From the NCBI RefSeq assembly GCF_000306115.2, contig NZ_AKWX02000020.1:806001-870000 (forward strand): a stretch of DNA of 64,000 nucleotides. Direction: 5' to 3'. The stretch comes from Leptospira wolffii serovar Khorat str. Khorat-H2. GTDB lineage: Bacteria; Spirochaetota; Leptospiria; Leptospirales; Leptospiraceae. The notes below the pieces were generated by a model that did no database searches, was not told where the DNA came from, and was given only the letters and a program-made list of their open reading frames with translations. Of the stretch, positions 18,369 to 27,201 are shown one piece after another (positions within the stretch are counted from its first letter, which is position 1; each line of letters begins with the position of its first letter). Position numbers and translations under genes: made by a program.

Positions 18369-18719
18369 ATGAACGCTGCAAAAAGTGTGCAATATTTCGG
18401 AGTTTTCTTGGTGATCGAAGGAATCCTATTGATTGCGATTCCTGATCTTTTCTTAGGAGTAATTCTACTGAACGCTTTGGATGTTTGGGTCCGAATTTTA
18501 GGAGTAGCTCTGGCTATATTAGGATATTTTTATTTCGAGTTGGGTAGGCAAAATGTCCGGTCTTTTTTGAGATTGACCACCCATTCTCGAACCTTCCAAT
18601 TTTTGACGATTTCGGTTTTCGTCCTTTTAGGATGGATTCACCCTATGATATTCTTACCTAGCGGATTCGAGTTTCTTTGTGGAGTTCTCACTTTCGTTTT
18701 GTTAAAGAGAGAATCTTAA
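18369..18719 (+). CDS. Small integral membrane protein of unknown function
   Basis: A 116-residue, very hydrophobic protein with about four predicted membrane segments (residues near 8-35, 40-58, 72-92, 95-112). No family recognised. ATG at 18369 without a strong Shine-Dalgarno. It converges on the SpoIIE phosphatase gene, ending six bases away. Confidence 0.7.
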   Translation: MNAAKSVQYFGVFLVIEGILLIAIPDLFLGVILLNALDVWVRILGVALAILGYFYFELGRQNVRSFLRLTTHSRTFQFLTISVFVLLGWIHPMIFLPSGFEFLCGVLTFVLLKRES

Positions 18720-18725
18720 ACGCCC

Positions 18726-20843
18726 TTAAGCGGGAGGAATACTTTTGGATTCGATCGCGATGATCGTGATATCGTCGAATCTTTGTTCTTCCCCTCTTGA
18801 TTTTTCCTCCATGACCACAAGTTCTTCCAGAAGGTTTTGGAGACTTGCATCGTTTAAGGAAGAAGCTTTGGACGCGATCGTATCCACGGTACTCCAACGA
18901 TTTTCCTTTCTCCTGTTTTCGATGAGCCCGTCCGAGAAAAGAAGCAGGCGACTTCCTACCGGAAAAGGGTAAGTGGAAAACTGGATTTCCAAATCATCGA
19001 AGAGCCCTAAGATCGGACCGGTCTTATGCAATAATTCGTATTTGCCTTCAGGAGAAATCAAAACTTGATCGGGATGTCCCGCCGAAGCGTATAGAATTTC
19101 CTTTTTCTCTAGATAGATATCGGCGACGAAGCAGGGAAAGATACTTTCCAACGTATCGAATTTTCGTAGGAACCTTCCGTTCAATTCCCTGAGAACGAAA
19201 GTAGGACATTCCAATTTCTTTAACTCTTCGTATTCGGTTTTGAGCGCCATAGTCATGAGAGACGCTTGGACTCCGTGGCCTACTGCATCCGCTAAAAGTA
19301 CACGCACCTGTCCGGGTTTGATTTCGGAAATATCGAGGAAGTCCCCTCCCACTTTTTCCAAAGGTTTATAAACGTAATCGAATCGTATCCCTTGGATTTG
19401 TCTTTCAGGAGGAGTAAGTATTTTCCTTTGCACGTTTTGGGCGATTTCCAGCTCCCGATTGATCTGCTGCAAGGTATCGTTCAGGGTTCTGGTCCTATCC
19501 TCCACTTTTTGAACGAGCTTTTCCTTCATCTCGAAGAGTTCCAAGTTCATCGTCTGCAAATCTTCCGTGAGAAGTTTGGCTTCCTTGTATTTGGAAGAAC
19601 GGTCCGAAGCGATCACCAAGGATTGTAGGAATACGAAGAAAACCAAGGCAAGGTGGGATAATTGATGGGAAGAGACTTTTAGCACATAAGTATAATATAG
19701 ATCGATCGCTACGCCTAAAAACAAGATTCCGGATCCGTAAAGTACGTAGGAGGAATTGTTTTCCCTATCGAAATCTATTTTAAAGATCACGTATAATACG
19801 TAGCCGATCGTCGCTCCCATGAATAGATGGAAATAAGCGATCTTATTACTGTTGAATTCCAAGGAGCCCAGAAAGTTGGATAGAATGAATAAGGAAATGA
19901 TTCCCAGAGAGATCTTGACGTATTCCGCGGAAACGTACAGTGAAAATGTCTCCAAAAAGAATATTAGATAAAGCGCAACCGCCACCATCAGGGAGGTCTG
20001 CTCTATAATCTGGATCCCGTTTTGACTGATGCTCGGAAAAAATTCCATCAATAGCCGGGTGTTAGTGACCAGTGTTCTGATCCCGATAGTGATGCTCATG
20101 ATCCCGAAATAGAGAGGGGCCTTACTGGAGCGCAGATACAGATACAGGGAAATATGATAGATCCCCATGATGATCAAACTGGAAAATGCGAAGATGTCTA
20201 TGAATATGGATCTAGTCCTGGAAGAGAACATCACTTCGGACGGCCCTAATCTTACGGGAGAAGTGATTCCTCCCTGACGGGCGAAGGAATTGGCTACGAA
20301 TATTTCCAATTGTATCTGATTGGAACTGGGAACGAAGGAAAAAGAACGAGGTTGGATTCTTGCAAGGCTGGACTCTTGGCTATTGGAAGGGATTCCCGAT
20401 TCTCCAATGATTTCATTATCCAGATATAATCTGTAGGAACTTAGCACGGTTCCTAGACTTAAGGTCAGAACCTTACCCACCCATATATCCGGGAGAAGAA
20501 TTTTCAATCTGTAGGTTCCGAATCCCAATCTATCATAGGAAGGATGGAGTTCCGTTTCCCGATTCCAGGATCCGGGTACGGTCATGTTTCCGTGAAAAGC
20601 TTCCAGGATTTTATCCGGTTCCTGACTCCAAAAGAATTCCCATTCTCCGGAAAGATCTACCGGGGCAGACGAAGGATTTTGGATTCCTCGGAGGTCTATG
20701 ACACCTCGGTAGGCCCGCAGATTCTCCTCCTTATGCCAAGGGGTAAGGGAGAGGAGAAAAATAAGGAATCCAATCGGTCCTAATAGAAAGAATAAATACT
20801 TCGAAATATGCATTGAGCTGGAAGCTGATGGACCATGCTCCAT
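18726..20843 (-). CDS. 7TM-sensor SpoIIE/RsbU-type serine phosphatase
   Basis: A 705-residue signalling protein. Order: N-terminal membrane anchor (about 15-30), an extracytoplasmic beta-sandwich like 7TMR-DISM extracellular domains (DLSGEWEFFW, WVGKVLTLSLG, YRLYLDN; about 55-200), seven membrane segments (about 205-415), a coiled coil (about 425-465) and a PP2C/SpoIIE domain with metal-binding acids in VGGDFLD, LLADAVGHG, FSDGLIE and FDDITI. Such enzymes dephosphorylate anti-sigma-factor antagonists (STAS proteins); one STAS gene lies at 34957. Start ATG 20843; ATG 20813 is also possible. Confidence 0.88.
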   Translation of the reverse strand: MEHGPSASSSMHISKYLFFLLGPIGFLIFLLSLTPWHKEENLRAYRGVIDLRGIQNPSSAPVDLSGEWEFFWSQEPDKILEAFHGNMTVPGSWNRETELHPSYDRLGFGTYRLKILLPDIWVGKVLTLSLGTVLSSYRLYLDNEIIGESGIPSNSQESSLARIQPRSFSFVPSSNQIQLEIFVANSFARQGGITSPVRLGPSEVMFSSRTRSIFIDIFAFSSLIIMGIYHISLYLYLRSSKAPLYFGIMSITIGIRTLVTNTRLLMEFFPSISQNGIQIIEQTSLMVAVALYLIFFLETFSLYVSAEYVKISLGIISLFILSNFLGSLEFNSNKIAYFHLFMGATIGYVLYVIFKIDFDRENNSSYVLYGSGILFLGVAIDLYYTYVLKVSSHQLSHLALVFFVFLQSLVIASDRSSKYKEAKLLTEDLQTMNLELFEMKEKLVQKVEDRTRTLNDTLQQINRELEIAQNVQRKILTPPERQIQGIRFDYVYKPLEKVGGDFLDISEIKPGQVRVLLADAVGHGVQASLMTMALKTEYEELKKLECPTFVLRELNGRFLRKFDTLESIFPCFVADIYLEKKEILYASAGHPDQVLISPEGKYELLHKTGPILGLFDDLEIQFSTYPFPVGSRLLLFSDGLIENRRKENRWSTVDTIASKASSLNDASLQNLLEELVVMEEKSRGEEQRFDDITIIAIESKSIPPA

Positions 20844-20898
20844 CGTTTTAGATTCTTAAGTCAATCGTTCTCCGACTAACAAACGTATTCGATCCGAA

Positions 20899-20925
20899 AT
20901 ATTGGAAAATATTAATTTCCAATAT
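20899..20925. promoter_or_regulatory. Inverted repeat TTGGAAA-N7-TTTCCAA between divergent genes
   Basis: ATATTGGAAA (20899-20908) and TTTCCAATAT (20916-20925) are perfect 10-base arms with a seven-base spacer. The site is 56-82 bases before the SpoIIE phosphatase start and about 210 bases before the TPR lipoprotein start, a normal place for an operator. It shares its core with 6524-6545. Confidence 0.4.
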
Positions 20926-21135
20926 GATTTCGCTTATTGATCGAAAATCCGCCCGGTTCCCGGAATGAAAAGAGGGTCCTATTCTTAAATTCGGGAACTT
21001 CAAATAGGATTGGAGGAAAAAAAAGGTCCGAATAAAACGGACCGACCGTGTTTTTCGATAAAATTCACCTCGTTTCACCTGTTCGAAACAAAAGAGTGGA
21101 ATTTACTGTTTACCGTTCCGCCCCTAGGAATCAGA

Positions 21136-21933
21136 ATGAAATCCGTTTTGGGTAAAATGAAAACCAGTCTAGTATCCCGCGAATACGCAACTTGGGCGAT
21201 CTTATCTCTTTGCTTTTTTTCCGGTTGCGGCGAGCCGAAAGAACCTACGATCACTGAAATTCGGGATTTGTTGGACTCGACGCATCTTTCGGAAGCGATC
21301 CAGAAGGCGACTAAGGAAGCGGAGAAATCGGGTAAGACCGACCAAATCCATTACTTAAGAGGGTGGATTTATTATCTTCGTCACCAGGATGAGGCGGCCG
21401 GCAAAGAATATAACCTTTGTCTGAAAGAGAATCCGGCATCGGTGGATTGCATTCGAGGTCTGGCTCGAATCGATCAGCAAAAAATCCAATATCGTAAGGC
21501 GGAGACCGGATTCAAGAAAGCCTTGGGACTTGCGGAACTGGCCAAGGACAGGGAAGCGAAGGCCACAATTCTCACCGATTTGGGAAATCTCGCATTGGCG
21601 GAGAACAAAAGAAAAGAAGCGATCGATTGGTATACCCAATCCATTCAAACCAAGGAAGAGGGGTCCGCCTATTTCGGATTGGGTTTGGCGTATTTACTGG
21701 AAAGGGACAAACCGAACGCCGCGGCCAACCTAAGGAAAGGTTTGGGAGTCGAATATAAGGACTCTATTATGAAGGCTGAAACCTACTACCTTCTCGCCAG
21801 GCTCCAATTCGAATGGGAGAAGAATCCCAAGGCTGCGGCCGAATCCGCCAAAAAGGCTTTCGAATTGTTTCCGGCAAGGGAAGAATATGCCAAATCCTGG
21901 GAACAATATTCCAAGGCGGCGGGTTCTAATTAA
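21136..21933 (+). CDS. TPR-repeat lipoprotein
   Basis: A 265-residue lipoprotein. Although the frame opens at 21010, ATG at 21136 has AGGAA five bases upstream and gives a signal ending LCFFSGC with Cys31 lipidated. The rest is tetratricopeptide repeats (about five), for example QIHYLRGWIYYLRHQDEAAG and AKATILTDLGNLALAEN. TPRs mediate protein contacts, so an envelope scaffold role is likely. The DUF2062 gene begins 12 bases after its stop, suggesting one transcript. Confidence 0.82.
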   Translation: MKSVLGKMKTSLVSREYATWAILSLCFFSGCGEPKEPTITEIRDLLDSTHLSEAIQKATKEAEKSGKTDQIHYLRGWIYYLRHQDEAAGKEYNLCLKENPASVDCIRGLARIDQQKIQYRKAETGFKKALGLAELAKDREAKATILTDLGNLALAENKRKEAIDWYTQSIQTKEEGSAYFGLGLAYLLERDKPNAAANLRKGLGVEYKDSIMKAETYYLLARLQFEWEKNPKAAAESAKKAFELFPAREEYAKSWEQYSKAAGSN

Positions 21934-21945
21934 AGCGATCTTATT

Positions 21946-22584
21946 ATGAATTATTTAAGAATGCTAGGTAGGATCATTCATAGACAAGTGATCCTACCTT
22001 TCCAAGAATCTCACGCGCCTATCGGAGAGGTTTGTCTGGGTACTTCCATCGGGCTTATCTGGGCCATGACTCCTTTGATAGGAGTGCAAATGTATTTGGG
22101 TTTCGCTACCTGGGTCCTTTTTAGATTGATAGGAGTTCGATTCTACCTTCCTATCGCGATCGCGATGATCTGGATTACGAATCCGATTACGTTACCTTTC
22201 TTTTATTATCTATTCTATATCGTGGGAAAATACGTACTGATTCTATTCGGGATCGGATTCAACGAAATCGATTTCGACACCTTGCTTTCCATATCGAAAC
22301 AATCCGAATCCATGGATCTCGTTTCCGGATTGTATCATTGGACGCTTTTCCTTTTGGACAAGATGGGACTTCCTATGTTTGTGGGAGGTTTTGTCGTCGG
22401 AATTCCCAGCGCCGTATTAGGATATCCTTTGACCTATAGATTATTAAATTCTTATAGAAAAGGAAAGGCGGAGGCCGAGGGCCTGAGTCTTACGGAATGG
22501 GAAGAGAAATATATCCGCAAGGATGTGGGGCTCTTTTCCTGGTGGAAGTCTTCCAAGTCCACGGATACTCCTTCCGTTTCCTAA
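21946..22584 (+). CDS. DUF2062 membrane protein
   Basis: A 212-residue protein with about three to four membrane segments and the DUF2062 pattern: GTSIGLIWAMTPLIGVQMYL, then IAMIWITNPITLPFFYYLFY. The biochemical role of the family is not known. Linked to the upstream TPR lipoprotein; convergent with panE two bases away. Confidence 0.85.
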   Translation: MNYLRMLGRIIHRQVILPFQESHAPIGEVCLGTSIGLIWAMTPLIGVQMYLGFATWVLFRLIGVRFYLPIAIAMIWITNPITLPFFYYLFYIVGKYVLILFGIGFNEIDFDTLLSISKQSESMDLVSGLYHWTLFLLDKMGLPMFVGGFVVGIPSAVLGYPLTYRLLNSYRKGKAEAEGLSLTEWEEKYIRKDVGLFSWWKSSKSTDTPSVS

Positions 22585-22585
22585 A

Positions 22586-23623
22586 TCATGAAAGTCCCAA
22601 TTCTCTGGAAAGAGAATCCGCCGTATAGTTTTTGATCTCGGTCCGATTCTCCGCTTCCGCGATCAAAGACGCGATCTTACGGTTTATAGTAGCCGGATGC
22701 CCGAAACGATCCGCTAAGTTCAGGATTTCACCGTTTAAATAATCGATCTCCGTTTTCCTTCCATGGTGTAGGTCCTCCCACATCGAGGATCTAGCCTCCG
22801 GATCGATCTTAACCATACTAGAAGCAACGGCGAAGAATAAAAAGTCGGGAAGTTTGAGAACGATCGGCGCCAACTGAGGAATCATTTTCCCCGCCCTAGC
22901 CGGATGGATGTCCGCCGCTTTTAAGACTTCCATCCCTTCGGAAATCATTGCAGACAGGATTTTACGATAGCCCCTCTGGGATAATTCCTCGCGCAGAGGA
23001 ACTCCTGCGAGTGCGTTTAGGCTATTATTCAGATTGATAAGGAGCTTTCCCCAAAGCACTCCGGGCATGTTCCGATGGGAAATCGCCGAAAGCCCGGCTT
23101 TCTTTAAGTAGGATAGGACCTTGTCTCCGGCCTCGTTTTTTTCGAGTACGAGTTCTCCGCTGGTCCCCCTATGAAATTTTCCTTTTCCTTGGGACACTAC
23201 GTTGAAAGGAACCATTCCTGCGAGAACTCTAGCTTGGCAATCGGGCAGAGCGGAGGCGAGTTCTTGTGCGTTTCTGACGCCGTTCTGAAAACTGACGAAG
23301 ATCGCATTTTTGCGATTCTCTCCCGTGAGAAGTACGGAAAGAGATCGGCTTAGATCGGCAGTATCCTTACTTTTTACGGTGACCAAAAAAATATTACAGT
23401 CCTTAACTTCTTCGGTGCTAGTCACATATTCGATGCTACCCGGCGGGAGGGAGAAAGAGTTTCCTTCGAAATCGCTGATTCTTAATCCGAATAACTGAAC
23501 TTCTTGTTTTAATCTTTCTCTACCGACGAAAACGACCGGGTAGCCGGCTTTTAATAAATGGGCCCCGATATAGGTGCCTATGCTTCCCGCTCCCAGGATC
23601 GCGAATTTCGGAGAAAAAGTCAT
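22586..23623 (-). CDS. panE: 2-dehydropantoate 2-reductase (ketopantoate reductase family)
   Basis: A 345-residue NADPH-dependent reductase that makes pantoate for coenzyme A. N-terminal Rossmann motif GAGSIGTYIG, then VSFQNGVRN; the C-terminal helical domain has LINLNNSLNALAGVP with the conserved Lys/Asn region. The length is a little above the usual 300-315. The family also includes reductases of other 2-keto acids, so the substrate is probable rather than certain. It stands alone on the minus strand. Confidence 0.82.
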   Translation of the reverse strand: MTFSPKFAILGAGSIGTYIGAHLLKAGYPVVFVGRERLKQEVQLFGLRISDFEGNSFSLPPGSIEYVTSTEEVKDCNIFLVTVKSKDTADLSRSLSVLLTGENRKNAIFVSFQNGVRNAQELASALPDCQARVLAGMVPFNVVSQGKGKFHRGTSGELVLEKNEAGDKVLSYLKKAGLSAISHRNMPGVLWGKLLINLNNSLNALAGVPLREELSQRGYRKILSAMISEGMEVLKAADIHPARAGKMIPQLAPIVLKLPDFLFFAVASSMVKIDPEARSSMWEDLHHGRKTEIDYLNGEILNLADRFGHPATINRKIASLIAEAENRTEIKNYTADSLSRELGLS

Positions 23624-23696
23624 AAGGAAGAGATGCTGTCTCGGAAACGGATAAAATCCAAGAAGAAAATAGAGGAGTCGTATCCCCTTGGTACAT

Positions 23697-23727
23697 AAAA
23701 AAAGCCAGGAAACATCCCGGCTTTTTT
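23697..23727 (-). terminator. Bidirectional terminator after the lipase gene
   Basis: AGCC-A-GGA, loop AACA, TCC-C-GGCT (arms within 23703-23722, one mismatch), A-tract before and T-tract after. It lies 20 bases after the lipase stop on the minus strand and insulates panE. Confidence 0.75.
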
Positions 23728-23747
23728 CGATGGCGAATGAAACCTTA

Positions 23748-24671
23748 TTATTGGTTAGATTTCGCGTTTTGAGCCATTTTCAGGAAGTAACCTTCCACAT
23801 CGTACCAAGGTTTTCCGGAATTCAGAGTATTGGACGCTTGCAAGTGGTCCACTCCGGTTACGAGAATTCCATAGTCAGGTCCACCGTTGAACGTTCCCCA
23901 TTTGAGAGAAGTATAAGGTACGAGACCGTCGCAGGTTCCGCCTTGTCCGTTAAACAATCCACCGGCGATACATGCAGGTTGGATGATCCCCATCAATGGG
24001 TGTTGGATTAGGTCCGGGATGGTGATGTAAGATCCGTAAGAGTAATACTTAACGGAAGATGCATTTGGAGTGCGATTGTTGAAAGCCGCAGTTCCACTGG
24101 TGGTTAAGGAACCGAGAGCGCCGATAGCGTCTTGGTTTCCTCCTCCGTATACCAATTGAACGAAGACTCCAAGGATGCTGCTTACGAAAGGTTTAATCCA
24201 GTCGGGAAGAACCGTATTGATGATGTCTGCAACGGGAGATCCTCTATGCGGAGTATTCAAAGTGGTAAGGGTGGAAACCTTGGAAGCCAGTCCTAAATTG
24301 GAAATGGCATAGCGGCTATCCAGACCTCCCTGAGAGTGTCCCAGGATATGCACTTTGCTGAAGCCGTTTGCGGCCATATAAACCAAAACTTTGTCTTTAA
24401 GTTCCGCGCCACGAGTTTCGTTAGACTGGGCTGCGGTCTTAGTAGGAGCGTATACGGTTGCACCTTGGGATTGCAGGTAGGTGTCCATGCCCCCCCAATA
24501 GTTCACGATGCTGATAATGCCGGAAGAATCTTTTCCCCAGCCGAAAAGCCCATGAGAAAGCACGATCGGATAAGATCCTGCTAACGGTTTGGAGGAAGAT
24601 CCTCCGCCGGATGCGAACAACGAGCCGCCACATATAAACAGGAGTAGAATCGCTAGTCCTAATTTACGCAT
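23748..24671 (-). CDS. Secreted triacylglycerol lipase
   Basis: A 307-residue lipase of the Pseudomonas-type family. ATG at 24671 (GAGGT upstream) gives a signal peptide MRKLGLAILLLF... ending near SLFA; the longer frame from 24758 adds a charged, implausible leader. Seen: YPIVLSHGLFGWG (oxyanion His-Gly), nucleophile elbow GHSQGGLDSRY, NTPHRGSP, a candidate acid Asp in CDGLVPY and a catalytic-type His in VDHLQASN. It would release fatty acids outside the cell, the main carbon source of leptospires. Confidence 0.9.
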   Translation of the reverse strand: MRKLGLAILLLFICGGSLFASGGGSSSKPLAGSYPIVLSHGLFGWGKDSSGIISIVNYWGGMDTYLQSQGATVYAPTKTAAQSNETRGAELKDKVLVYMAANGFSKVHILGHSQGGLDSRYAISNLGLASKVSTLTTLNTPHRGSPVADIINTVLPDWIKPFVSSILGVFVQLVYGGGNQDAIGALGSLTTSGTAAFNNRTPNASSVKYYSYGSYITIPDLIQHPLMGIIQPACIAGGLFNGQGGTCDGLVPYTSLKWGTFNGGPDYGILVTGVDHLQASNTLNSGKPWYDVEGYFLKMAQNAKSNQ

Positions 24672-25050
24672 TTGAGTTACCTCTTCACTATTCTCTTTTG
24701 TCTGTATCTTCTCGATATTTGAGATTCGCTTATTTCTTGTTCGCTTTTTCTGTATCACTCAGTACAAACCGAGCTTTTGAAGAATAATTCGAGAAGGAAT
24801 GCTGTCAAGATAAATCGTTCGAAAAAAGTCATGATAAAATAACGTTTGGTATCAAACAATAGTTTATTCATAACATTTGTTCTAAATATGAATTCGAGCA
24901 GAATGCGGTGAATTTCCACTCAGCGTCTTATTCTTCTCTATAGAACTGACCGACCTAAGTTCAGGGCTCCCTTAGGGGCTAAAATTCCAAGAGGTGGCGG
25001 AAGCAATAGGACCAGGGCCTCCATTCGATTTTGGATGAGAAGACGGTGGC

Positions 25051-25062
25051 CAAGACGTCTTG
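25051..25062. promoter_or_regulatory. 12-bp perfect palindrome (candidate operator)
   Basis: CAAGACGTCTTG is its own reverse complement. It is 28 bases from the 16-base palindrome at 25091; paired sites about 40 bases centre to centre (four helical turns) would suit a dimer-of-dimers regulator. Confidence 0.35.
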
Positions 25063-25090
25063 ATTCGAATGTATTCAAAAGTTTCGGAAT

Positions 25091-25106
25091 TCTTATCCGG
25101 ATAAGA
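25091..25106. promoter_or_regulatory. 16-bp perfect palindrome (candidate operator)
   Basis: TCTTATCCGGATAAGA is a perfect palindrome about 250 bases before the amidohydrolase start. The lack of a loop and T-tract argues for a protein-binding site over a terminator. The regulator is unknown. Confidence 0.45.
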
Positions 25107-25352
25107 CTAACTACCCGGTGTCTTCTTCTTCTCTTAGTAGCATAGATGCTTTAATGGAAACGAACTGAATATCCGGTCGGAAACGGATTTGAAAAGGAAT
25201 CACCCCACCTCGCGATCGTTATTCCAAAATTCCATCTTATAATGAACGATTGTTTATCTATATTCTTAAAATTTGAAAAAGATTGACTCCATGCGAATAC
25301 CTATTTTTCTTTCGAGGCTTTTAATAATAGAATCGGCGATGGAGAATGGAAG

Positions 25353-27149
25353 ATGACTAAATATGACGTACTCATACGCAACGGGAGAATTTTCGACGGA
25401 GAAGGCAATCCGTCCTTTGTCGGAGACGTAGCCGTCTCGGGCGGAAAGATCGTGAAGATCGACAAGGAAATTTTAGATATGGACGCGACCAGGATCTACG
25501 ATGCAAAAGGTTTATGGGTGACTCCGGGTTTTATAGATTTCCATACTCATTACGACGCAGAAGTGGAAGCTTCTCCCGGATTGAAAGAATCCGTGATGCA
25601 CGGAGTCACTACCGTTACGATGGGAAGTTGCTCCTTGAGTCTTTGCATAGGCACGGCAGAGGATCTTGCGGATATGTTCAGTAGAGTGGAGGCCATCCCG
25701 AGAGAGCAGGTTCTTCCTTTACTCAGAGAAAAAAAAAGCTGGAATACTATGAGAGAATATTCGGATCATTTGGCTTCTCTTCCTCTCGGGCCGAATGTTT
25801 CCACGTTTCTGGGACATTCCGCGATTCGAGCCCATGTAATGGGATTGGAGAGATCCTTGACCAAGGGATTGAAACCGACGGAGCAGGAAATGCGACGCAT
25901 GGAGGAACTCTTAAAGGAAGCGATCGATTGCGGTTATCTCGGTTTTTCCATCAACACTCTCACTTGGGACAAGATGGACGGGAACCGTTTCAGAAGCAGA
26001 CCTCTTCCTTCCACCTATGCGAAATGGTCCGAGATCAGTCGTTTGAATCGGATCGTTAGAGAAAAGGGACGAGTCTTTCAGGGAGTTCCGAACGTCTCTA
26101 CGAAATACAACGTATTACTTTTCTTTAAGGAAAGCGTCGGGGTATTTCGGAAGAAGCTGAAGACTACCATCATTTCCCTTATGGATCCTCGCTCCAATAG
26201 AGGAATCTATCGTTTAGTAGCGATCCTGACTCGGATTGTGAACACGATCTTAGGAGGAGATGTGCGTCTTCAGGCGGTACCGGCGGTATTCGATTTGTAT
26301 GCGGACGGAGTGGATGTGGTGGTTTTCGAGGAATTCGGAGCCGGAACCGCCGCTATCCATCTGGCGGATTTGGCGGAGCGCAGAAAACTTCTTCTAGATA
26401 AGGGATACCGAAAATGGTTCAGAAGGCAATGGACCAATTGGTTTCTGCCTAGAGTCTTTCACAGGGATTTTAACCAATCCAAGATCGTAGAATGTCCGGA
26501 TCAGAAATTGATTGGAAAATCGTTCGTAGAATTAGCGAAGGAAAGAAACGAACACGTGGTCGAAACCTTCTTGGATCTATGCGCACAGTACGGCAACGAC
26601 ATACGTTGGTATACTGTCATAGGTAACGATAGAAAAGGACCCTTAAAGTATATAGTAAGCCATCCGGATGTACTCATCGGATTTTCCGACGCAGGTGCCC
26701 ACCTAAGGGGAATGGCTCATTATAATTTTCCGTTGCGATTTCTTAAATTAGTGAGGGACGCGGAATTGGAGGGTAAGCCTTTTCTTTCCGCCGAAAAAGC
26801 AGTATGGAGGGTAACGGGGGAGATTGCCGACTGGTTCGGACTGGATACCGGAAAGCTTAAGATCGGGGCCCAAGCCGACATTGTATTATTGGATCCGAAC
26901 GCTTTGGATGAGGAGATCGAAAAGATCCGAGAAGTTTCTATGGAGGAATTCGGCGGCATCGTTCGTTTAGTGAGAAGAAATCCGAAAGCGATTCATGCAG
27001 TTTTGATTAACGGAAAAGCGGCGGTGGAAAACGGAAACGTTCTGCCCGAGATCGGGAAAGAACACGGTTTCGGAAGATTCATGGCCTATAAGGAAAAGGA
27101 TTATCTGTACAATTCTTCCCGAAAGGAAAAGACTCCGGTTCTTAGCTGA
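25353..27149 (+). CDS. Amidohydrolase, N-acyl-D-amino-acid deacylase family
   Basis: A 598-residue metal-dependent hydrolase. N-terminal beta part (DVLIRNGRIFDGEGNP), metal-binding HTHYD in TPGFIDFHTHYDAEV, a Cys in TMGSCSLSL at the usual metal-bridging site of this family, and a late FSDAGAHLRGM with the conserved catalytic Asp; the end has the usual ADIVLLDP strand. Members remove acyl groups from N-acyl-D-amino acids, but many have other substrates. GGAAG precedes the ATG. It is monocistronic here. Confidence 0.82.
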   Translation: MTKYDVLIRNGRIFDGEGNPSFVGDVAVSGGKIVKIDKEILDMDATRIYDAKGLWVTPGFIDFHTHYDAEVEASPGLKESVMHGVTTVTMGSCSLSLCIGTAEDLADMFSRVEAIPREQVLPLLREKKSWNTMREYSDHLASLPLGPNVSTFLGHSAIRAHVMGLERSLTKGLKPTEQEMRRMEELLKEAIDCGYLGFSINTLTWDKMDGNRFRSRPLPSTYAKWSEISRLNRIVREKGRVFQGVPNVSTKYNVLLFFKESVGVFRKKLKTTIISLMDPRSNRGIYRLVAILTRIVNTILGGDVRLQAVPAVFDLYADGVDVVVFEEFGAGTAAIHLADLAERRKLLLDKGYRKWFRRQWTNWFLPRVFHRDFNQSKIVECPDQKLIGKSFVELAKERNEHVVETFLDLCAQYGNDIRWYTVIGNDRKGPLKYIVSHPDVLIGFSDAGAHLRGMAHYNFPLRFLKLVRDAELEGKPFLSAEKAVWRVTGEIADWFGLDTGKLKIGAQADIVLLDPNALDEEIEKIREVSMEEFGGIVRLVRRNPKAIHAVLINGKAAVENGNVLPEIGKEHGFGRFMAYKEKDYLYNSSRKEKTPVLS

Positions 27150-27201
27150 TCTTTCTTCCAAAGGGCGGAGGAGTCATTCTTCCGCTCGATTCTTTTCAGG
27201 T

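Larger units (their letters stand above)
24672..25352. other. 681-bp intergenic region with two perfect palindromes
   Basis: Lies between the divergent lipase and amidohydrolase genes. The lipase-side 250 bases are A/T-rich and should hold its promoter. I see no credible gene. Around 24970 an inverted CCTAAG...CTTAGG occurs, and 25051-25106 carries two perfect palindromes (separate entries). TTGACT at about 25282 could be the -35 of the amidohydrolase promoter, without a clear -10. Confidence 0.6.
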
